DNA of 64,000 nt, taken from positions 44,689,193 through 44,753,192 of the forward strand of contig OY986439.1 of NCBI GenBank assembly GCA_963920525.1. Direction: 5' to 3'. This document shows, one piece after another, positions 45,207-55,202 of the stretch (its first letter is position 1; every line of letters starts with the position of its first letter). Origin of the DNA: Dichetophora obliterata. Taxonomy: Eukaryota; Arthropoda; Insecta; Diptera; Sciomyzidae. The notes beneath the pieces are model-generated. The model saw only the letters and a program-made list of their open reading frames with translations. It ran no database searches and had not been told where the DNA came from. The position numbers and the translations under genes are program-made.

Positions 45207-47343
45207 CTAGCTGAAACCCGGTGCGTTGCTTCCACTCTCCCTATTCAAACGCCCATAAAATGTTATCAGTTAAACAGCATGTCTAAATTGAGGTCAAATA
45301 CTGAATTCTGAGACTGTGCGACCTATATCCACAAAGCTATTCGATATAACAAATTTGGGTTGTATAGGAAGTGCCACTCTCTCTTCATCACCGCTAATAG
45401 AATGTAATCAATTAAACTGGATGTCTACATGGAGGTCGAATACCGAATTCCAAAACTGTGCGACATATAACTCCAAAACTATTCGATAGCACAAATTTTG
45501 ATTGTATGGGAGGTGCCACTCTCCTTTTCCCTACGCCCATAAAATTTTAGCAATGAAACTGCATGAGTACATTGAGGTCGAATACTGAATTTTTAGGCTG
45601 AGTTACCTATAACTCCAAATCTATTCGATATCGCAAATTTGGGTTAAATTGGAGGTGTCACGCCCCCCCGACAAACTCTAAAAAATTTTATCAGTAAATC
45701 TGCAAGCGTAAATTTTGGTCGAATACTGAGTTCCGACGCTGTGCGACCTTGAACTACAAAGCTATTCGATATCACAAATTTTCGTTGTATGGGAGGTGCC
45801 ACTCCCCCTTGATCAACGCTCATAAAATGTAATCAATGAAACTGCATGTGTACATTGAGGTCCAATACTGAATTCCAAAGCTGTGAGACCTATAACCCCA
45901 ATGCTATTTGATATCTCTAATATGGGTTAAATAGGAGGTTTCACGCCCCCTTGTCGTACGCCCATAAAATGTAATTAATGAAACTGCATGTATAAATTGG
46001 GGCCGAATACTGAATTCTGACGCTGATATTCAATATCGCAAATTTACGTTAAATGGGAGGTGCCACGCCCCTCTTACCAATGAACATAGATTGAATCAAT
46101 GAAACTGCATGTGTATATTGAGGTAGAATACTGAATTTCGGCGTTGTACGACTTATAACTCTAAAACTATTTGATAGCACAAAGTTGGGTTGTATGGGAA
46201 GTGCCACTCCCCTTTGCCCTACGACGACAAAATGTAAGTATTGAAAATGCATGTATAAATTTAGGTCAAATACCGATTTCTTACGCTGTCAACCTATAAC
46301 TTCAAAGCAATACGATATCGCAAATTTGGGTTGTAAGGGAGATGTCACGCCTCCCTGTCCAACGCCCATAAAATAAAACCATTGAAACTGCATGTGTAAA
46401 TTGAGGTCAAAAACTGAATTCCAAAGATGAATTCCTATAACTTCAAAGCTATTCGATATCACAAATTTGGGTTGTATCGGAGGTGCCCCTCCCCCTTGTC
46501 CACTCCCATAAAATTTCATCACAGAAACGGTACGTCTAAATTGTGGTCGAATACCGAATTTCTAAGCTGTGCGACCCATAACTCTAACTAAAGCTATTTG
46601 ATAACAACAATTTTTTATTTATATGTGGGAGGTAAAAGGGGGTGTGGCATTGCCCCTTAAACCATCTCGTACTCAAAGCAAAGCGTACTTACAAAATTTG
46701 AGCTCAATCGGACCAATGGTTTCGAAGTATTTTGATATTTTCTTTAAAGTAGGCGTAGATGAATTGTGACCACGCCCATTTTTTCAAAGTTAATTATAGT
46801 TATCATACGAACTTATTTACCAAATTTTAATTTCATACGACCAAAACCGTCTTAAATACAGCATTTTTATTGATTTGTGGGCGACAAAAGGGGGTGTGGT
46901 ACAAAACCTGCAAAGATACACACATGCAATTTCTTATGTGCACCCTCCACACAGACCCCAATCACCCCTGAAAATTTCATTGAAATCGGGCAAGCCGTCT
47001 AGGAAGAGTATGCGAACAGGAAGTTTTGCCACTTAATTTTATATATATATATATCAAAACAGTGGGCGCAAAAGTGGGCGTGGTCAATTTTTCTTTCAGT
47101 AAACACTTAAATTGGATTACTACGAACATTTGAAAAAAAAATTATCCAAATCGGTCCAGCCGTTTTACGATTTTAGATAAATCAAAAAAAGTGGGCGCAA
47201 AGTGGGCGTGGTCAATTTTTCTTTCCGTGAAAACCTAAGTTGGACTATTACGAACATTTTAAAAAAAAATTATCCAAATCGGTTCAGCCGTTCTCAACTG
47301 ATGCAATTACCAACGAACGACATTTGATTTTTATTTATATAGA
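45207..47343 (-). mobile_element. Non-autonomous Helitron with internal minisatellite
   Basis: On the minus strand it starts TCTATATAAATAAAAATC (5' end at 47343, preceded by A). It ends GGAAGCAACGCACCGGGTTT then CAGCTAG (3' end at 45207, followed by T). This A|TC...CTAG|T arrangement, with a GC-rich stretch just before CTAG, is the Helitron pattern. Just inside the 5' end are 'CGGCTGAACCGATTTGGATA'-type words, duplicated in tandem (47063-47165 and 47187-47295). Most of the body is a tandem repeat (45250-46520). No Rep/helicase coding sequence; the minus-strand frames at 46049-46522 come from the repeat. Confidence 0.75.
45250..46520. repeat. Minisatellite, about 9 units of about 140 bp
   Basis: Units start with CGCCCATAAAATGT, then 'GAAACTGCATGTGTAAATTG', 'AGGTCGAATACTGAATTC', 'GCTGTGCGACCTATAACTCC', 'AAGCTATTCGATATCACAAA' and 'GGGTTGTATGGGAGGTGCCA'. 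Start points are near 45250, 45388, 45534, 45676, 45826, 45959, 46078, 46220, 46364 and 46503; some units are shortened. It lies inside the Helitron. Confidence 0.85.
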
Positions 47344-47539
47344 TTATCTAATAAAAAGTTTTTTTAACGGTGAAAACTTACTTGTTATAAATGCCAATTT
47401 CATAAAACATTTAAAAAAAAATTTAGCACTTTTTATTTCTTTACTCTTAACTAGAGTACAACTTTGTCTGCCGGCTTCTGGATCGAAAAAGATCGAAGCA
47501 TTTCACATGCGGCTTATAGATATGTTGTATATTTAGCAA

Positions 47540-48200
47540 AAATTAAGCAATTTCCGGAGAATATAAAAAAAAATTTTGAAGGTAAAGAACAAAATTGACT
47601 TCATTTCCGGTACTGCGGTTTAAGGCATAAGAAAAAAATTTGACCAATAGATGGCAGTGTCTGCATTTTGCAATAGTAATTAAATTATATAAAGAAAATA
47701 TTTTTATGAGCATTAGAAGCTCCAAGCACACTACAAGACTTAACGCTGCCCCACAAAAATGGTGGGGCAAAATCGCATGATCTTGGTGGCCAATGGACTG
47801 CTCCAAACGTGAGATTAATTGCTCACCAAATTTGCCTCTCAATGTATTGCATGCCGTCTGACATGTGGCACCGTCTTGTTGAAACCACATGTACACCAAG
47901 TCCAATTCTTCTATTTTGGGCAAAAAATAGTCGGTAGTCATCGCACCAAAAACTACGGTCACGAAATAATTTATTTTATTAGGGTGCATTGGCAGATCTA
48001 AAACGGCTTCCGGCTGCTCTTCACAGCACATTCGGCAATTCTGTTTGTTGATATACTCACTGAGTCAAAAATGAGCTTCGTCGCTGAAGATAATTTTTCT
48101 ATAAAAAACACATTTCTCACAGAGCACGAATTTTGATAATAATATTTAATGAACTGCAAGCGCTGTTCGTTTGTAAGTCTATTTATGATGAAAAAAGACA
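47540..48200 (-). pseudogene. mariner-like transposase relic, internally deleted
   Basis: Reading on the minus strand: RLTNEQRLQFIKYYYQNSCS (48180-48120, N-terminal DNA-binding helix) jumps directly to SDEAHF (about 48080, first catalytic Asp region, followed by a stop). Then come INKQNCRMCC and MWFQQDGATCQTA (about 47890, second Asp). Last, in a shifted frame near 47780, is WPPRSC followed by a worn 'FAPPFLWG' region where the third Asp has been lost. The middle of the N-terminal domain is missing. It is related in style to 12598-13690. No TIRs were identified. Confidence 0.8.
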
Positions 48201-48351
48201 CCTAAAAAAGCATTTTTGGCTTTGCCAGATTTTACAAATCACGTGTGAAGTGTCAACAAATTTGCACTGAAAAAACAAATAATAAAGCAATACTCCTTTA
48301 TAAATTGGAATTTTTCTGCATGCCAAGACAATGAATGTGTTCGAAAATCTT

Positions 48352-48352
<1 letters not shown>

Positions 48353-48391
<39 letters not shown>
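48353..48391. repeat. (AG)n microsatellite
   Basis: About 39 bp of uninterrupted AG. Confidence 0.95.
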
Positions 48392-48392
<1 letters not shown>

Positions 48393-48569
48393 TGGCCAGT
48401 TAAATTTTAAACTATTGTTAAGTAACTAAATACTTACCATTCTCTTAAAGACAATTTAAAAACTTTAAGTTCCCTTATTTTCAGAAGCATTCAAACCTTT
48501 AAACTCGATTTTCCAATAACTATAAAGAAGCACATTCATAGTTTTGGCGTGCAGGTAATTATATATTTA

Positions 48570-49371
48570 CTAGCAAATACCCGCTGCTTCGCCTGCGATA
48601 AAAATATTATATACCATTTAAAAAATTTTCATTTTAAAATTAAAGTATTTTGTTGTATTAAATCAAATGCAAAATATAAAAAATATTGTGTTTGTTTAGT
48701 TTAATTAAAAAAATTAGTATAAATTTTAAAAAATTACTTTATTTAATTTGAATAACTTAGCAAGTATTATGATGACATAAATTCGCCAAATTTTTTTTTT
48801 ACTTTTGAGAAAGTCCTGCATAATATGGTTATAAAAAATTTATAATAAGAAAAAATGTAATTTTTTAAATACATTTTAAAAAGAAATATATTCTTAAATT
48901 TTAAAAAAAAATCCGCTATAATAACATCAAACTTTTGGCGATATCTTAAAAACTATAGACTTTCTCAGTGCATTTTTGTATGGAAAGTCGTTGATTAATA
49001 AAAATAACTGTAAATTAAAGCTTTTTGGGAAATATTTCGTATGGATATTAGGTATGTTTAAAAAAGCCTGTTTTTATGACATCAAAATTATTGCGATATC
49101 CCAAAACTATAGATTTTTTCCGTATAACTAATTTTTTTAAGCTTCAAAATGAGAAAAAAAACAATTGAAATTTCAAGTTAGAGTAGCAAACTAGAGTAGC
49201 AAACATTTCCGCCATTTCATTCCATTTCATCAAATTTTTTTTGTTCCAAAGTTCTATAATCTATATTATCATAGGATTCGAATACAAAAGGAATTATCAA
49301 AATCGGCTCAGCTGTTACTGAGCTTATTCTGGATCAAATTTTGTGAGTCTTCTTTTATATAACAGTATAGA
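48570..49371 (-). mobile_element. Non-autonomous Helitron, 802 bp
   Basis: On the minus strand it starts TCTATACTGTTATATAAAAG (49371, preceded by A). It ends CAGGCGAAGCAGCGGGTATT then TGCTAG (48570, followed by T). 'AACAGCTGAGCCGATTTTGA' lies just inside the 5' end as in other insect Helitrons. The body is AT-rich and non-coding. Confidence 0.78.
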
Positions 49372-51715
49372 TTACGACATATATATGTATATAATGAAAA
49401 GTTGCTCAGTTTGACTCAAAGTTTCGTATCTTTTCGCCGTCATTAGTTTTTTTCCCAAATATCATCCGCAGAAATTTTTATATATACCTTATATGAATAT
49501 CTCATATTTCAATACCTGTGTCTGAAAAGTTTTCTTGACAATTAATTATGCAGTTATTGTTAACAGCTGTATTGAAGTGCATTTTTTCATTACTCCCAAA
49601 CCTATTAACACATTTATTTCACCTGTTTTTTTTCTGTTCGCCACCTCACATTTTTATATATATCATCACTATCACTGCAACCATTTTTGTTGCTTAAAAG
49701 CCATAAAAACTGGCAAACAAAATGCAAATCAACAAAAAAATTCATATATTTTGCGGTAACATTTTTGAACTTATTCATTTACGGCATTTCAATGCAGACG
49801 AAATATTGTCCGTGACTGGATATAAATAAAAATATATTCAATGAAAATAAATTGGCGAAAATAGTGCAGGAGAAAATATTGATGAAGAAAAGTATCAGAT
49901 ACAGTTATTAAAATACTAGCAAACAAAAAAATATTTACTTATTAAAAATATTTCTCAAATCTAATAGTTTTTGTAGCTGTCTTCAAATAGAATTATTTTC
50001 GGATAAGTTTAAAAAAAGAAAGCCCATTAAAAATATAAACTCTAAAGCCTTTCATTAACTTCAAGTAACGATTAGACTTCACAAAATGCTAGCCTCATAA
50101 ATACCAAATACATTTAGCGTATGTTTATTTTAAATGATAATAAATAAATCTGTGAACATTTTGCAAACTCGACCATTCATAATCTTAATGACACATAAAG
50201 CTACACATAAGAAAATGTTAAGCATAATCATTGATTGTGAAAATCATTTTGATTTAACTTAACTAGAGTTAATGAATGACTATGAGTTGATTTGATGTGT
50301 CATCTTCTCAAAAACGACACTCAAGGTAGCTTGAAAACACCAACAACGACTGATTGTCGCCTACTCGTACAAAGTACAATAGAACATGTTACGATAATGA
50401 CAATAATGCAAATCTTAGTAAAGTATCGTGTAACGAGCTCTAGTAATTACTGAAGGAAAATTGATGACAGAAGATAAGGAGCAGAATACAAGCATGTAAA
50501 TAAATCAATAAAATAGATAGTTAGTTATAAAAATAATGATCCTTTCTATTTATACTTCCTTTGGTGTACGGGTTTTGTAGGTTTTTGTTAAGCTCCATAG
50601 TTTGAACAAAGGCATAACAAATTTTATGATAAATCCTATAAAATATATAAAGTGTGTCTAACGTTCAAATTACTGCAGCAATTATTTTCATATAAATTAA
50701 TCCTAGAAAATCCTCTTAAAAAGTAACTTTCGTATAAATTCATAGCAAATGATTTCATACACTTTTAATTATGGGCACAGTAGAAATTAAAGCAAGAATT
50801 ATTCGAATAATATTGTCTGCGTGTTGAATCACATTTCAGACAAACATCATGGCGTATGAGTGATTTATAATTATTTCAAGTATCACGCGCAGCGCAGACA
50901 ACATTCGTCTGATGACTTTGTCATACAGTAGATTTTAGGCACTTCGTATTTTTTTCTTTTTTTTCAACCATTGCTGTTTTTTATTTATTTTTTTCTTGTA
51001 AAAGGTTCACATGAACGACAAAGCCATTTGCTAAGTGGTTGACAGTTTTATGAGATCATTTTGAAGCACGTTACAAACAAAGCAGCAGCTGGTGCTCCCT
51101 TTGTTGTTTTGATGTTTTTCAGTCACCAACTCCACCATTCATAAATACTAAGCTTTAAAGTACTGCAAAAAATGTGAAATGAAAAACGAAAAAAACCCTC
51201 AAATGATGCTTTTAACTATTAAAAAGGTGAATAAAAGGAAATACAAGCAGTTGGTTTGAAATAGAAATCTCTGCGGGAATCAAATTGAAGTCAAGTAACA
51301 CAAGCTGAGTTAAAAAAACTGAAAGATTTTCTCACTAATGACTAAAGATCTGTAAAAAAAAAATAATAATAAAACACAAAAGGCCTTTTTCTCACACCAA
51401 TGAAGATTGACAAATAAAGATTGTAGGTTTTAATTGTTTTAGACAATTTTTGTTCATTACAAAATATGTGTGCTGACGCAGACAGTTTTGACTCTGCAAA
51501 AGAGAAGGAATTATCAGATTGTCTGTCCGCTCATCAAGATTGATGGACGGTGGGTACAGTATACAAAAGCTATGCCATTTAATTATGAGTTAAGTCTTTA
51601 ATCGACACTAGTTAACGAAATCGAAAAGTTTTCCTGCCCACCATATCTCACTTTGATTTCATAATGAACTTTGGGAAACACGAACACACACTAAACACAA
51701 AAAAAAAAAACATGT
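49372..51715. other. AT-rich stretch, no element ends seen
   Basis: About 2.3 kb of AT-rich sequence with no mobile-element ends and no coding frames of note (49535-49759 has no domain). It may be unique host intergenic or intronic sequence. Confidence 0.35.
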
Positions 51716-51719
51716 ACAA

Positions 51720-52000
51720 AGTTTTGAATGGTAACGTTTTTGAGATATGAAATTATAAATTTTTTGTTTTTAAATTTTCGGAGCTATTTCAAAGTTTTTA
51801 CCTATATCTCGAATTTTAGTGGACCAATTTGACCAAACAAACACTTAATTTAAAGTTATCTGGGCCTAATACAATTTATTTTTACAAAGTTTTGAGATCG
51901 GCTCAGTAGTTTAGATACTAGCGATGTTTATAAGTAAGAAAAGACAATTTTTTGGCAAAAATTCTGGTCAAAAATTAGCATATCTTCCTGTGAAGAGTGA
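51720..52000. repeat. Dispersed repeat, inverted relative at 59600-59820
   Basis: 'TTTGACCAAACAAACACTTA' (about 51830), 'TGAATGGTAACGTTTTTGAG' (about 51726) and 'TTTTTTGGCAAAAATTC' (about 51950) all have inverse partners at 59600-59815. This indicates two old copies of one element with unknown ends. Confidence 0.55.
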
Positions 52001-52907
52001 AATTCACAAAAATAACATTTGTTTGAATTTTTTAAAATTAACTTTAAACTTTTACAAAAAACTACAATAAGCTTGTAGTGAGCTAAACTATAAGCTACAA
52101 GCTCACGTTAAACTTTATTGAAGCGTAAGCACTAAGTTATTTTAGTTATTAAAATGCAGCGCTGGCTTGCACACGCAACATGATACGTTGCCTTGGCTTG
52201 GGACAATACACTTATTTAATTTTTACTTTATTAAACTTTTTACAATGATTTTTGTTTTTGATTTGATTTTTATTATTTGTTATGATCAGGGCTCGGATTT
52301 TGATAACCCAAGAAACTGCAAAAAATTATCTAAATAATGACAAAAATTACCTTAAAACTGCAGAAAATGACAACAGCCAAAAATTTACTAAATTAAAATT
52401 AATTTTATACAAGCATATCGTGAGTTCTTATCTAACACTTGTTTCATTTTTCTACATACTCTCTCGTCAGCTTCACCACGCGCAGAACTTTTTTTTCATC
52501 CAAGTCTATAAACAAAGCTACTCCTTTGTCGAGAGGTAATGTTTTTGATTGAAGTTGTTTTGATTTTGGTTGAACTCTATTGTAAAAGGAATATGTTTAA
52601 AAATGTGCATTTTGACATTTTTTAGAACGAAAAAAAAAAACAAAAAAAATTTTTACAAATTGCACTAAAATGACCTAAAAAACTGAAACATGCTCTAAAA
52701 ATAAAAAACGTCGAAAATGACAACAAAATAACTTAAACTTTTCTAAAAATTACCGATAAATGCCCTAAATCTAGTAAAAATTATCTGAAAACTAAAACCG
52801 TTGAAAAATGGCGAAATTCATAGAAAAAGGATTACATGTCATCGACATCCTTTGTTATGATTTTTTTCAAAAAAGTAAAAAAATAACCGATATTTTCTGA
52901 CTAATTT
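52001..52907. other. AT-rich stretch with short 'AAATGAC'-type repetition
   Basis: Text such as 'AAAATTACCTTAAAACTG' and 'GAAAATGACAAC' recurs at 52300-52380 and 52660-52800. A hAT-like start CAGGGCTCGGATTTTG sits at 52287, but no partner end was found. The open frame 52282-52539 has no domain. Confidence 0.35.
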
Positions 52908-53455
52908 AATTTCGATCAAAAATAAAAATGAAAATTTGACTTACAGCCCTATTCTGGCAAATTAACAAGTTGTCAACCAGTATTTTGAATATTTCTATGT
53001 GTTTGTTGTTTTAAATACAAAATTTAAAGCTCAAAAAACAAAATTTGTTAATGAAATTGTCAATAACTGAAAAGCAGTTGACAATTTTTATCAAAATTTT
53101 TTATTTTTGAGCTTAAATTTTGTTTTGAAACAAAAAAATTACAACAAACACACAGAAATATTCAAAATACTGGTTAACAATTTGTTAATTTGCATGAATA
53201 GGGCTGTTAGTTTTCGATCAAAAATATATGCCAAAATTTGACTTTAATTTTTTTAATCAAAAATAAATGTTTAATATGTCTTTTATTTTTTCGATAAAAA
53301 ATTTAAGTTAAAATTTTATGAGTTCAAAAAATATAAGTTCAAATTTGATATATTCGATCAAAAATAAAAGCTTAAATTTGACTTTTTTTCTGATTAAAAA
53401 TAAAAGTTAAAATTTGACTTTTTTTCCAATCAAAAATAAAAATTAAATATTTGAC
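52908..53455. repeat. Tandem array of about 45-60-bp units, split by a MITE
   Basis: Units read like TTCGATCAAAAATAAAAGTT then 'AAAATTTGACTTTTTT'. One unit lies left of the MITE 52944-53206 and about five lie to its right. The array is worn. Confidence 0.65.
52944..53206. mobile_element. 263-bp hairpin MITE, TTA target duplication
   Basis: CAGCCCTATTCTGGCAAATT on the left and its imperfect inverse AATTTGCATGAATAGGGCTG on the right. Pairing extends through 'GTATTTTGAATATTTCTATG' and 'GTTTGTTGT'. TTA lies outside both ends (52941-52943, 53207-53209). Inserted in the tandem array 52908-53455. Confidence 0.88.
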
Positions 53456-53705
53456 AGATTTATTTCTTATTAACTACTATAATAGTTTTAATTTTCAAAA
53501 CAGTTTATAGATTATATATTTTATTCTCTTAGACCTATATTTGTAACATTTTTGCACAGAGATACAAACATCGCTATCGATATTCATATCGTTGCATTGG
53601 ATCGCTTAGTTGCTTATCATTGCATATTCTGTTTTCACGTATTTCGCAATTGACTGGAACACCGACTGCAAGCAGATGATCATGGGTGGACCAGCCCTCC
53701 AAAGT

Positions 53706-53907
53706 TAGGGGGGGTCGGTCATACATTTGGACTCGATTGAGGCACTCTAAATGGGTCAAAGACCCATTTGGGGCATTTTTCAAAATTTGATCCTACGGAA
53801 AAGTTGGGGCATTAGAATTCCTTTTAGAGGTATAGTTCCTCCCTAAAATACGATTTTCACTGAGCAATGGGCGATTTTTTTGCCTCCCCACAAATCGACC
53901 CGGCCTA
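53706..53907. mobile_element. Possible short MITE of the TAGG(C/G)YGGGTCGA group
   Basis: The right end CACAAATCGACCCGGCCTA is like the right end of 12321-14106 (AAATCGACCCAGCC). The proposed left end TAGGGGGGGTCGGTC is only partly similar. The body contains 'GGGTCAAAGACCC'. No target duplication. Confidence 0.45.
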
Positions 53908-55194
53908 GTGTTCATGGATCGCACAGTGTGCGTTCATTCCAAACAAAGTTGGAACAGAAATGTGTGTGTGGTTATTTAAACTCAAAGTTGTAGTCAAGAT
54001 TTAACCATGGGGGGGGGGGCGGTGTTTAGATGAACAATTTTTTTATTCCAAATGAAAAATTAAAATATACAAGTTTTTGTTACATTTCATTTTCAAGTTA
54101 AGTTTTTTATATATGTTATAAAAAGTTCCATTTATATACCCTTAAAAATGAACCTTGGTCTATTTTATAACGATTCCCATAGTATTTTGGATATGACGAT
54201 AGCCACCAGTAGATTAAAAAATTTTGCAAAATTTTTATAAATATGCTGGTACAATAGTTGTAAAAAAGTTAACTGCCAGATATTAAAGATCGAAAATAGG
54301 CTTTTCAAATCTGCATCAAAAACTTCTAAAGGTTTGCAATATCATTAAAGATAATGCTTTTTTTGTGAATTTTTTAATTTATTTTCACGTAAATTGAAAA
54401 AAACTTCATTATTTCTAATGCGATCCACACTTTCAAGAACTCGTTAGAAAGGTTTCGAGTGCCTGCATTCATGGCCAGAATTTCTTTAATTTATACATAT
54501 AAAAGCTGAAATATTAATTATAAAATTAACACCTTCTAAAAAAAAAGAAAAATTAATTTATTTGAGTTTTGAAAATTTTTGTATGGAAATAAATAAAAAA
54601 TTTCAAAAATCAAGTCATCTTTTTTTGCAAATTATACCAACACGTCCTGCTCTGTTACTGTGCAATCACTTTGTATGCTAAGAGATGCACATCACTTTTA
54701 AGAGGCATGTTTTAAGAAATTGTAGGGATGAGAACGACATCTTATTTGCATCAAATTAATAGAATTTTAGAGACAGAAAAACTTTTACATAAACTTCATA
54801 AGTTTTTAAACCTAAATCAAATCCAGGTCTACACTCATATCTTTAATTCGAAAGTTAATTGTTTAAAAACTCTCCACTATATGAAAGGGACAGACTTTTT
54901 TTATAAAAACTTGTTTTGTGCAATAAATTACGAAGAGGATGATGCAATGCCGTTATAAGTGGAGCTAAATAAAACGCAGAACTTACAATAAGCTCCATTT
55001 GCATATTTGGAGTAAGCCAACCAACTCCAGCGACAAAACCACGGATGCTGAAATTTAAAATCAGGGAAAATTAAAATCAGTTGTTGGCTGAAGTATACTT
55101 TAAAATCTTTCTAGGCAGTTCGGAAAAGAAAGGTTTTTTCAGTATACATGTGAATGTCATTTTTGTTGGCTTCACTGTTATGATCACTATCATC
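53908..55194. other. AT-rich stretch, no feature recognised
   Basis: Contains a G-run (54010-54019). The open frame 54728-54958 has no recognisable domain. No element ends seen. Confidence 0.35.
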
Positions 55195-55202
55195 ATCTAC
55201 AA

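Noticed and set aside
45250..46520. CRISPR-like or gene-family array
   Set aside because: Units are about 140 bp head-to-tail with no spacers; it is a minisatellite inside a Helitron in a eukaryotic genome.
46049..46522. Minus-strand proteins with repeated GQGGVAPPIQPKF-like text
   Set aside because: Translation of the minisatellite; periodicity follows the DNA repeat and frames break between units.
54728..54958. 76-codon plus-strand protein
   Set aside because: No recognisable motif, no supporting splice sites or promoter; a frame of this size is expected by chance in this much sequence.
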